Of a stretch of 64,000 bases of DNA, positions 18,621 to 25,978 are shown piece after piece (the first letter of the stretch is position 1; the number at the start of each line of letters is the position of its first letter). Position numbers and translations under genes: made by a program. The notes below the pieces were generated by a model. The model worked only from the letters and a program-made list of their open reading frames with translations, did no database searches and had not been told where the DNA came from. The DNA is from Desulfitibacter sp. BRH_c19. GTDB taxonomy: Bacteria > Bacillota > DSM-16504 > Desulfitibacterales > Desulfitibacteraceae. The stretch spans positions 20,377 through 84,376 of the forward strand of contig LOER01000025.1 in assembly GCA_001515945.1 (NCBI GenBank). The letters run 5' to 3'.

Positions 18621-18916
18621 TATAAACAGGATTCTTAACTCAGGTGGAGTTTCCCACAGGATTAGTTCAACTAGAGTTCAGGGAAAGTCACCTGAACTAA
18701 GTTTCACTGAATGACTCCATCTGAGTTTTAGAAACCGTTATCCAGGGACGTAGCGCCACTTATCTCCCACTTGCGACTGTAGTTCTAGCATTGTGATTTT
18801 TGCAATGCGTAGAAATACTAGTGCAAGGCTAGAAGATAGGAGTCTTGGAGTGAAACTTGTCAACTTGTTGACATAGCTGAACCCATGCAAGGCTAATGGC
18901 GGTAGTCATCGGATAA
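18621..18916 (+). repeat. Dispersed structured repeat, copy B (cdd-era gap)
   Basis: Full-length copy of about 296 bases. It begins ATAAACAGGATTCTTAACT, continues with CAGGTGGAG, the GAAACCGTTATCCAGGG block and a strong hairpin TTCTAGCATTG / CAATGCGTAGAA at 18783-18812, and ends GGCGGTAGTCATCGGATA. The part from the hairpin to the right end is almost identical to copy D. A specific insert in the left half has its own inverted pairs (AGTTCAG.. / CTGAACT). It has no protein-coding potential that I can support. Confidence 0.85.
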
Positions 18917-18972
18917 ATAGTTTTAAAAATTGAGAAGTGAAGTGACTTCTGAAATTGCGAGGTATAAATTAC

Positions 18973-19884
18973 ATGCAGGATAAAAAATTTAAGTCTGGAT
19001 TTGTTGCCATAGTTGGTAGACCTAATGTTGGCAAATCTACCCTTATGAATAATTTGATAGGTAAAAAAATAGCTATCATGTCTGATAAACCACAAACTAC
19101 AAGAAATAAGATTACAGGAGTATTTACAAGGCCTGAACTCCAGATAGTATTTATTGACACCCCTGGAATACATAAACCAAAAACAAAATTAGGTGAAGTG
19201 ATGGTAGGGTTAACTGCAAGAAGTCTTAAAGAGGTAGACCTGATACTTTATCTTGTCGATTCTACAGCAAAAATAGGTAAGGGTGACGCACTTATTAATG
19301 AAACACTTAGCAACTCAAAGCTACCAATAATTATAGCATTAAATAAGATAGACAGTTTAGAGAAACAACAGATCCTGGAAAAACACCTGGAGTGGCAGGC
19401 AACAGGTGTTAGTGACACAATAATTCCTATTTCAGCGCTTGAAAATATTAACCTTGAAAAGGTCATTGAAGTAATAGGTGGTCATCTAGAGGAGGGACCA
19501 CAGTATTATCCAGATGATATGATAACCGACCAACCTGAAAATATGGTTGTGGCTGAAATAATTAGAGAAAAGGTCCTGCATTTAACAAGAGATGAAATAC
19601 CACATTCTACTGCAGTAGTTTTGGATGCAATGGAAGAGCGTCAAAACAACATGATGTACTTAGATGCGATAATCTACATTGAAAGAGATTCACAGAAGGG
19701 AATAATTATTGGTAAAGGTGGCAGTATGCTAAAAAACATAGGACAGACTGCTAGAGAGGAAATTGAAGGCCTTCTTAATACTAGGGTGTACTTGGACATC
19801 AGGGTAAAGGTGAAAAAGAACTGGCGAAAAGAGGCTAGTCATTTGAAGAATATGGGATATGATACAAGGTTTTTGAAAGATTGA
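18973..19884 (+). CDS. era: GTPase Era
   Basis: Essential GTPase that binds 16S rRNA and assists 30S assembly. The 303 residues have the G domain with G1 GRPNVGKS (15-22), G3 DTPG, G4 NKID, and a C-terminal KH domain with GIIIGKGGSMLKNIG. ATG 18973 follows GAGGT; an in-frame codon at 18955 lacks support. The end overlaps the beginning of the recO reading frame, and recO follows directly. Confidence 0.97.
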   Translation: MQDKKFKSGFVAIVGRPNVGKSTLMNNLIGKKIAIMSDKPQTTRNKITGVFTRPELQIVFIDTPGIHKPKTKLGEVMVGLTARSLKEVDLILYLVDSTAKIGKGDALINETLSNSKLPIIIALNKIDSLEKQQILEKHLEWQATGVSDTIIPISALENINLEKVIEVIGGHLEEGPQYYPDDMITDQPENMVVAEIIREKVLHLTRDEIPHSTAVVLDAMEERQNNMMYLDAIIYIERDSQKGIIIGKGGSMLKNIGQTAREEIEGLLNTRVYLDIRVKVKKNWRKEASHLKNMGYDTRFLKD

Positions 19885-19901
19885 GAATTAAGAGGTTTTC
19901 C

Positions 19902-20648
19902 ATGGCAACTCCAATTCAAACTAAAGGAATTATAATTAAAGAGTATGACTTTGCTGAAGCAGATAAGATATTTGTTATTTTTACATCTAGCAAAGGCAAA
20001 ATATCCTGTCTTGCCAAGGGTGTACGTAAAAGCAAAAGTAAAATGAGGGGTTTTTTACAGTTATTTACCTATTCAAACCTACACCTCCATAAAGGGAAGT
20101 CCATGTATACCATTATAGGGGGAGAAATTATAAATAGTTTTCCAAAAATAAAAAGCGATTTACTTTTATTTGGTTATGCTAACTATATAACCGAAGTCTT
20201 GGAAAGCATCTTGCCCTCAGAGGAAAAAAATGAAGCTATCTTTGTAAATACGGTTTCTTTATGCCACTTAATGGGAAGTATTCCAATAAGCCAGCTCACA
20301 TCCCATTACCTGTTGAGACTCCTAAAATCAGCTGGCTTCTTACCCGAATTATTACAATGTGTCGTTTGCGGTAAAACAATAGAAGAAAATGCCCTGTTTA
20401 ATAGTATTGAAGGTGGGTGTCTTTGTAGGCAATGTGGAAATGGCCTTAATAATCAAGTTGAGATACCTATAAACATAATTAGAATAATGGGGCAACTCTT
20501 AGCAATGGATATGACTAGAATTGGTCGCATAAAAATTCAGGATAAGCATCAGTACTTTATTGAAGACTTACTGTATGAATATCTAAAAACTGTTATAGAA
20601 AGACCGATTAACTCCATAAAGTTTATTAGGGAAATACGTGGAGTGTGA
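19902..20648 (+). CDS. recO: DNA repair protein RecO
   Basis: Recombination mediator that works with RecF and RecR to load RecA. The 248 residues have an N-terminal OB fold (TKGIIIKEYDFAEADKIFVIFT) and a helical C-terminal domain with a four-cysteine zinc site (CVVCGK and CLCRQCG, about 153-185). ATG 19902 is six bases from AGAGG; a TTG at 19881 overlapping the era stop is the alternative. Confidence 0.92.
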   Translation: MATPIQTKGIIIKEYDFAEADKIFVIFTSSKGKISCLAKGVRKSKSKMRGFLQLFTYSNLHLHKGKSMYTIIGGEIINSFPKIKSDLLLFGYANYITEVLESILPSEEKNEAIFVNTVSLCHLMGSIPISQLTSHYLLRLLKSAGFLPELLQCVVCGKTIEENALFNSIEGGCLCRQCGNGLNNQVEIPINIIRIMGQLLAMDMTRIGRIKIQDKHQYFIEDLLYEYLKTVIERPINSIKFIREIRGV

Positions 20649-20656
20649 AGTAGATA

Positions 20657-20685
20657 TTGACAAAACAATTTAGATTTGCTAAATT
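20657..20685 (+). promoter_or_regulatory. Promoter of the glyQS T-box transcript
   Basis: TTGACA at 20657-20662 and TAAATT at 20680-20685 with a 17-base spacer. It places the transcript start about 15 bases ahead of T-box Stem I. Confidence 0.6.
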
Positions 20686-20879
20686 GAATAAGAAATAATA
20701 TTAGATATAGCTATGAAGAAAAGTAGTAGGTTTAATTAGTCTTTTAAAGGGCCAGGTTAGTCAGGCGAAAAGAGAGCTGGGTTTGGTGGGAACCAGTAAA
20801 GACGTTAAGCTGAAGGCGTTTCTGAGCTAACAAGGTAAGGGGACACACCTCAATTACGGGTTAATCTGGGTGTCCGAGG

Positions 20880-20939
20880 AATGTCCCCGAACTTATGGGT
20901 ACATAATGTCCCCGAACTTATGGGTACATAATGTCCCCT
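20880..20939 (+). repeat. REP-like tandem repeat inside the T-box leader
   Basis: A 25-bp unit that starts AATGTCCCCGAACTTATGGG is present at 20880-20904 and 20905-20929, with a third partial unit to 20939. The same word appears inverted on the other side of the terminator (21038-21080). It resembles the short repeats mobilised by REP-associated transposases. Confidence 0.75.
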
Positions 20940-20995
20940 AATTATTAAGGTGGAGCACTAATGATGTGCTCAATCAGGGTGGAACCGCGGGCAAT

Positions 20996-21038
20996 CCCGT
21001 CCCTGTAGTCTAAAAAGACTGCAGTGGATGGGTTTTTT
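20996..21038 (+). terminator. T-box-regulated terminator
   Basis: CCCGTCC and CTGTAGTCT pair with AGACTGCAG and GGATGGG around AAAA, with one bulge, followed by six T. It competes with the antiterminator that contains the T-box sequence. Confidence 0.88.
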
Positions 21039-21080
21039 AAGTTAGGGACATCCATCGGCGACATAAGTTAGGGACATTCC
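21038..21080 (+). repeat. Inverted REP-like repeats after the T-box terminator
   Basis: AAGTTAGGGACAT occurs twice (21038-21051 and 21064-21077), ending with CCTCGCG. It is the reverse complement, with small changes, of the AATGTCCCCGAACTT word at 20880-20939. The rest of the leader to glyQ (21081-21144) shows only the AAGGAGGAG ribosome binding site. Confidence 0.65.
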
Positions 21081-21144
21081 TCGCGACAACGCATAGCTTC
21101 AAGAGAGGTGTGTTACCGTACATTAACTAAGGAGGAGTTTAGAT

Positions 21145-22122
21145 ATGAATTTTCAAGAGATTATAATGTCTTTAAATGAATTTTGGGCAAAAAAGGGGTG
21201 TATTTTGATACAGCCTTATGATGTTGAAAAAGGAGCTGGAACCATGCAACCAGGTACCTTCTTAAAAGCACTTGGTCCAGAACCATGGAATGTAGCTTAT
21301 GTGGAACCATCAAGAAGACCCACAGATGGTCGTTATGGGGAAAACCCTAACAGATTGCAACATTACTATCAATATCAGGTTCTTTTAAAACCATCACCAG
21401 ATAATGTGCAAGATTTATATTTAGATAGCTTAAGAGCAATCGGTATAGACATTGAAAAACATGATATTAGGTTTGTGGAAGATAATTGGGAATCTCCTAC
21501 CCTGGGAGCTTGGGGACTTGGTTGGGAGGTTTGGCTTGATGGTATGGAAGTAACTCAGTTTACTTATTTTCAGCAGTGCGGTGGTATAGACTGCCATCCA
21601 GTTAGTGCAGAGCTCACTTACGGTATTGAAAGACTGGCAATGTTTATACAGAAGAAAGATAGTGTATATGATATAAACTGGATTGGAGATATCTCCTATG
21701 GTGATATCCACCACCAAACAGAAATGGATTATTCATATTATAATTTTGAATATGCAGATACAAAAATGCTATTTGATATGTTTAATCAGTACGAAAAGGA
21801 GTGCTTCAAGATAATTGCTTTAGGTCTTGTACAGCCTGCATATGATTATACTTTAAAGTGTTCACACACTTTCAACCTACTAGATGCTCGGGGAGCTATT
21901 AGTGTTACTGAAAGAACAGGCTATATTCACAGGGTAAGAGATCTTGCTAAGGCAGTAGCCCATGGGTATGTAAAACAGCGTGAAAGGCTTGGATATCCAC
22001 TAATTAAAGCTTCAGAGGTTCGTCAAGAATTAGGTCTTGAAGCATTAACCGATAAAAGTACTGCCGTAAGACCACTACCCCTTGAAGATGAAGTAGCAAG
22101 CACCGAAAAGGAGGGGAAATAA
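21145..22122 (+). CDS. glyQ: Glycine--tRNA ligase alpha subunit
   Basis: Catalytic subunit of the bacterial alpha2beta2 glycyl-tRNA synthetase, charging tRNA-Gly. It has 325 residues, slightly longer than the family core of about 295 because of a polar C-terminal tail. Signatures visible are [19 protein letters not shown] near residue 30, [19 protein letters not shown], and the class II motif region [13 protein letters not shown]. It is controlled by the T-box ahead of it and runs into glyS three bases later. Confidence 0.97.
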   Translation: MNFQEIIMSLNEFWAKKGCILIQPYDVEKGAGTMQPGTFLKALGPEPWNVAYVEPSRRPTDGRYGENPNRLQHYYQYQVLLKPSPDNVQDLYLDSLRAIGIDIEKHDIRFVEDNWESPTLGAWGLGWEVWLDGMEVTQFTYFQQCGGIDCHPVSAELTYGIERLAMFIQKKDSVYDINWIGDISYGDIHHQTEMDYSYYNFEYADTKMLFDMFNQYEKECFKIIALGLVQPAYDYTLKCSHTFNLLDARGAISVTERTGYIHRVRDLAKAVAHGYVKQRERLGYPLIKASEVRQELGLEALTDKSTAVRPLPLEDEVASTEKEGK

Positions 22123-22125
22123 GTA

Positions 22126-24201
22126 ATGACTAAAGATTTCTTGTTTGAAATAGGGACAGAAGAAATTCCTGCACGATTTATGGCAGGAGCTTTAGATGAA
22201 TTAAAGACTAAAACAAAGAAACTGTTAGAAAAAGAGAGGATAGCATATAAAAGTATTAACACTTACGGAACCCCAAGAAGGCTTACTGTATATATAGAAG
22301 ACCTTGTGGAGGTAGGAGAAGGATTAATTGAGGAGAAAAAAGGCCCTTCCATAAAGGTCGCATTTGATGAAAATGGAAATTACACAAAGGGAGCTCAGGG
22401 TTTTGCAAGAGGCCAAAAGATTTCTGTTGAAGATCTTGTGATAAAGGATACCTCAGGGGGCAAATATGTTTATGCAGTTGTTGAGAAAAAAGGTGAGAAC
22501 ATTAAGAACCTTTTTCCAAAGATTTTGCCAGAACTCATCTTAAGTTTGGATTTTCCAAAACCAATGCGATGGGGTTACCTAAATATTCGCTTTGTAAGGC
22601 CTATAAGGTGGCTAGTCTGCCTTTATGGTGAGGAGATTGTTCCCATTGAACTAGAAGGAGTAATGTCTGGTAGGATGACCCAAGGTCACCGTTTCCTTGG
22701 CAATCAGAATATAGAGTTACCAAATGCTACAACTTATTTCTCCAAGTTGGAAGAAAACTACGTTATAGTGGATCAGAATAAAAGACAGGATATTGTCTGG
22801 ACACAAATTCAAGGACTAGCTAAGCAGGAGGGGGGAATTGTCAAGCCTGATTCCAAACTTTTAGAGGAAATAAACTACCTACTGGAGTATCCTACTGCCC
22901 TTTGCGGAAAGTTTGCTCAATCCTACCTGAAGCTACCTGAGGAAGGTTTAATAACTGTAATGAAAGAACATCAGAAGTATTTTCCGTTATGGGATGAGAA
23001 TGATAAACTCTTAGCAAAATTTATTACTGTTCGTAATGGTGATGAAAGGAATCTTAATATAGTGACCCAGGGAAATGAAAAAGTTCTAGAAGCCAGACTA
23101 AATGATGGTAAATTCTTCTACGAGGAAGACGTTAAGGCTCCTCTTGATGGGGACGTGGAAAAATTAAAAGCTGTTGTTTTCCAGGAAAAACTAGGTACCA
23201 TGTATCAGAAAGTTAATAGAAATCAGGAGGTTGCATCATATATTTCTGATAAACTAAACTTATCTCCTACTGCAGGGGTAAATGTATTAAGAGCCAATTA
23301 TCTCGCAAAGGCAGACCTGGTTTCAAATATGGTTTACGAGTTTCCTGAACTTCAAGGTATAATGGGATATTACTATGCACTACATCATGGTGAAAAGGAA
23401 GAAGTCGCTGTTGCAATTAAAGAACACTATAAACCTAGATATGCAGGTGATTCTCTTCCTAGTACAACCGAAGCTAGTGTTGTAGCAATGGCAGATAAAA
23501 TAGATACAATTTGTGGCTGCTTTGCGGCAGGTCTTAGACCAACTGGCTCAGGGGATCCTTATGCATTAAGAAGGCAGGCACAAGGAATTTGCTATATTAT
23601 ATTTGCAGGACAACTTGAGATTGACCTGTTTGCGTTGGCAGAAGCTTCTTTAGAAACCTATGAGAAGCAGGGGCTTGATATGGACAGACAGGAAACGCTA
23701 ATAGCTATTAAAGAATTCTTCAAGCAAAGGGTAGCCAACCTGTTAGAGGATAAAGGAGCTAGCTATGATATAGTTAATTGCGTATTAGAAAGCAACTGGA
23801 ACAATATCTTTGAGACAGTAAGTAAAGGGCAAGCCTTAATGCAGTTTAAGGATAACCCCCAGTATAGTGAGCTCATTACTGCATTTACAAGGGCGGGCAA
23901 TCTGGCAAAGAACGCAGTAACTATAGAGGTTAAAGATGATTTATTTCAAGATGATTCTGAAAAAATCCTCTGGGATAAGTTCAATAAAATGCAAGAAACA
24001 GCTAAACCATTGTGGGGCAATCAAAATTACACAGAAGTTTTGGAGCATTTTTCATCTATTAAACCATATATTGATGATTTCTTTGAAAAGGTAATGGTTA
24101 TGGATAAAGATGAAAACATTAAAAATAACAGACTAGCACTTCTTAAAACAATAGTAGATTATCTTAGCCCCCTAGGGGACCTTTCAAAATTATTATCATA
24201 A
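22126..24201 (+). CDS. glyS: Glycine--tRNA ligase beta subunit
   Basis: Beta subunit of glycyl-tRNA synthetase, providing tRNA binding. At 691 residues it has normal length. It starts with FLFEIGTEEIPARFM, a family hallmark, and has the central HD-like domain (near DSLPSTTEASVVAMADKID) and the C-terminal anticodon-binding domain. GGAGGGG precedes the ATG. It is followed by a terminator at 24287. Confidence 0.96.
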   Translation: MTKDFLFEIGTEEIPARFMAGALDELKTKTKKLLEKERIAYKSINTYGTPRRLTVYIEDLVEVGEGLIEEKKGPSIKVAFDENGNYTKGAQGFARGQKISVEDLVIKDTSGGKYVYAVVEKKGENIKNLFPKILPELILSLDFPKPMRWGYLNIRFVRPIRWLVCLYGEEIVPIELEGVMSGRMTQGHRFLGNQNIELPNATTYFSKLEENYVIVDQNKRQDIVWTQIQGLAKQEGGIVKPDSKLLEEINYLLEYPTALCGKFAQSYLKLPEEGLITVMKEHQKYFPLWDENDKLLAKFITVRNGDERNLNIVTQGNEKVLEARLNDGKFFYEEDVKAPLDGDVEKLKAVVFQEKLGTMYQKVNRNQEVASYISDKLNLSPTAGVNVLRANYLAKADLVSNMVYEFPELQGIMGYYYALHHGEKEEVAVAIKEHYKPRYAGDSLPSTTEASVVAMADKIDTICGCFAAGLRPTGSGDPYALRRQAQGICYIIFAGQLEIDLFALAEASLETYEKQGLDMDRQETLIAIKEFFKQRVANLLEDKGASYDIVNCVLESNWNNIFETVSKGQALMQFKDNPQYSELITAFTRAGNLAKNAVTIEVKDDLFQDDSEKILWDKFNKMQETAKPLWGNQNYTEVLEHFSSIKPYIDDFFEKVMVMDKDENIKNNRLALLKTIVDYLSPLGDLSKLLS

Positions 24202-24235
24202 TAAAAACTGACTATCTATCTAATTCAGTATAAAC

Positions 24236-24252
24236 AGAATTCAGAATTCACA
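24236..24252 (+). repeat. Intergenic GAATTCAGAATTC fragment, copy 3
   Basis: CAGAATTCAGAATTCAC behind glyS matches the core words of the repeats at 6655 and 18091. Confidence 0.4.
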
Positions 24253-24286
24253 AGAAAACTGGCAGAACCCGATGTAAGTTTTGGTG

Positions 24287-24330
24287 AGACAAGGGCTTAG
24301 ACTAGTAAACAAAGCCTTTGTCTCTTTTTA
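24287..24330 (+). terminator. Terminator of the glyQS operon
   Basis: AGACAAGGGCTT pairs with AAGCCTTTGTCT (12 pairs, one G-T), then CTTTTTA. The remaining gap to ccpN (24331-24498) is AT-rich and shows no clear gene; it should hold the ccpN promoter. Confidence 0.85.
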
Positions 24331-24498
24331 GTATATAGCATTCTTTTCCTGTACTATTTTACTCAACTACCAGCTAAATTAATAATTAAGCAGGAAAAAT
24401 CATATAATTATCGTATATAATATAACATGTTTAAAAATAAGTATAGCACATTTCCGATTTTTCTGTATATTTTAGGTTCTAATAAGGGATGGTGATGA

Positions 24499-25143
24499 AT
24501 TATTCAGTTAAATGAACGTCAGGAAAACATTCTTTCTATAGTTAAACGTTTCGAGCCTATAACTAGTGATCAAATTGCTGCATACCTTGGTTTAACTAGG
24601 GCTGCTTTGAGACCTGATTTGGCAATCCTAACAATGTCAGGAATATTAGATGCTAAACCAAGGGTAGGATATTTTTACAATGAAAAAGGTGGCAAAACCT
24701 TAAGAATTATTCAATTTGAAAATCTTCTTGTAAAAGACGTTAAATCAGTTCCAGTAGTTGTCAGGGAAGATGATGCAATTTATGATGCTATAGTGTCTAT
24801 GTTTATTAATAATGATGTGGGAACATTAATAGTTGTAAGTGAGGGGGGAAAGCTAGAAGGAGTAGTATCACAGAAAGATTTGCTGAAATCTATCCTAGGA
24901 AAACCTGATTTGAACAAAATACCCGTTAGTGTGGTAATGACTAGATTACCTAATGTTGTTACTGTGGAAGGTACTGATACAGTTTTAACTGCTGCAAGGA
25001 AGATGCTAGAACATGAAGTTGACTGTATTCCGGTAATAAAAATAATTGAAGAAGAAGGAAAAGAAAGGATTTTAGAAGTGATCGGTAGAATTACTAAATC
25101 AAACATTACTCGAGTTTTCATAGAAATGATTGAAGGAAAGTAA
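24499..25143 (+). CDS. ccpN: CcpN-type repressor with CBS domains (ATT start)
   Basis: Transcription repressor of gluconeogenic genes in Bacillus homologues. The N-terminal winged helix-turn-helix reads QLNERQENILSIVKRF and then LTRAALRPDLAILTMSG, almost the family consensus, and two CBS domains follow (about 75-210). The conserved N-terminus starts only after two in-frame TGA codons at 24493 and 24496, and the first codons behind them are ATT ATT CAG. No ATG, GTG or TTG lies in frame before TTG 24607, which would remove half of the DNA-binding domain. AAGGGATGGTGA lies just upstream, so an ATT start at 24499 or 24502 is the best reading. It is followed by ppsR and ppdK, its likely targets. 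Confidence 0.85.
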   Translation: MIQLNERQENILSIVKRFEPITSDQIAAYLGLTRAALRPDLAILTMSGILDAKPRVGYFYNEKGGKTLRIIQFENLLVKDVKSVPVVVREDDAIYDAIVSMFINNDVGTLIVVSEGGKLEGVVSQKDLLKSILGKPDLNKIPVSVVMTRLPNVVTVEGTDTVLTAARKMLEHEVDCIPVIKIIEEEGKERILEVIGRITKSNITRVFIEMIEGK

Positions 25144-25156
25144 GGGGGGAGTAGTA

Positions 25157-25978
25157 ATTTTAAATAAGAATAATCCAAAGGTTTTTGTGGTGTCGGATTC
25201 ACTAGGTGAAACAGCAGAAATAGTGGCTAAGGCAGTAGCCAGTCAGTTTAATTTAAGTGATATTGAAATACGACGATTTCCTTACGTAAATAATAAGCAG
25301 CAAGTAAAGGAGATAATTGCTCAATCTGAGGGATATAACTGTCTAATCGCATATACACTAGTCATTCCTGAACTAAAGGAATACCTTGAAGAATTAGTTA
25401 ATGAAATGGGACTAGGGGCAGTTGATATTTTAAGTCCCATGCTAACTTCCATGGAAAAACTGCTCAAGAGGCCCCCAAAGTTAGAACCTGGGTTATTGCG
25501 AAAACTAGATGAACAATATTTCAAAAGGGTAGAGGCAATAGAATTTGCTGTAAAGTATGATGATGGAAAGGATCCTAAGGGATTAATAGCAGCAGATATA
25601 GTGTTAGTTGGTGTTTCCAGAACTTCAAAAACACCCTTAAGCATGTATCTAGCCCATAAACGAATTAAATGCGCCAATGTTCCATTAGTACCTGAGGTAT
25701 CACCACCGGAAGAGCTTTATAAGGTAACAAATAAAGTGGTTGGTTTGATAATTGATCCAAATCACCTATATGAAATTAGAAAAGAAAGGCTGAAAAGCCT
25801 TGGCTTAACTTCAAATGCAAACTATGCCGCTGTTGAAAGAATAATTAAGGAACTTGAATACTCGGATACTGTTATGAAAAAAATTGGTTGTCCTGTTATA
25901 AATGTAACTAATAAAGCAGTTGAAGAAACAGCTGGTACTATTATGGAAATATTTTATGGGGGGAGATTCAATGAGTAA
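25157..25978 (+). CDS. ppsR: Pyruvate, phosphate dikinase regulatory protein (PPDK kinase/phosphatase)
   Basis: Bifunctional ADP-dependent kinase and Pi-dependent phosphorylase (DUF299, YqfL) that switches PPDK off and on by a threonine phosphorylation. The domain begins VFVVSDSLGETAEIVAKA, and the P-loop-like GVSRTSKTPLSMYLA lies near residue 155. The best start is ATT 25157, six bases after AGGGGGG at 25144-25149; the only standard alternative is TTG 25130 inside ccpN, without a clear ribosome binding site. Length from ATT is 273 residues, as in the family. It overlaps ppdK by eight bases, and ppdK is its substrate. Confidence 0.9.
   Translation: MLNKNNPKVFVVSDSLGETAEIVAKAVASQFNLSDIEIRRFPYVNNKQQVKEIIAQSEGYNCLIAYTLVIPELKEYLEELVNEMGLGAVDILSPMLTSMEKLLKRPPKLEPGLLRKLDEQYFKRVEAIEFAVKYDDGKDPKGLIAADIVLVGVSRTSKTPLSMYLAHKRIKCANVPLVPEVSPPEELYKVTNKVVGLIIDPNHLYEIRKERLKSLGLTSNANYAAVERIIKELEYSDTVMKKIGCPVINVTNKAVEETAGTIMEIFYGGRFNE

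Larger units (their letters stand above)
20692..21038 (+). promoter_or_regulatory. T-box riboswitch (tRNA-Gly) controlling glyQS
   Basis: Senses uncharged tRNA-Gly and allows read-through into glyQS. Stem I spans about 20708-20829 (base pairs TAGCT with AGCTA) and contains AGAGAGCTGGG and GGTGGGAACC, the conserved distal loop words. The probable specifier GGC (Gly) is at 20815-20817. The T-box AGGGTGGAACCGCGGG is at 20976-20991. The terminator is the stem between 20996 and 21030 with TTTTTT after it. A stem ending in GGTGTCC at about 20839-20875 may be Stem III. Two short repeats were inserted between Stem III and the antiterminator. Confidence 0.93.

Noticed and set aside
18829..19173. Minus-strand open frame across the cdd-era gap
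   Set aside because: It runs through repeat copy B and the reverse of era, has no ribosome binding site and no recognisable protein features.
20880..20939. CRISPR-like array
   Set aside because: The 25-bp units abut each other without unique spacers, and there are no cas genes in the window.
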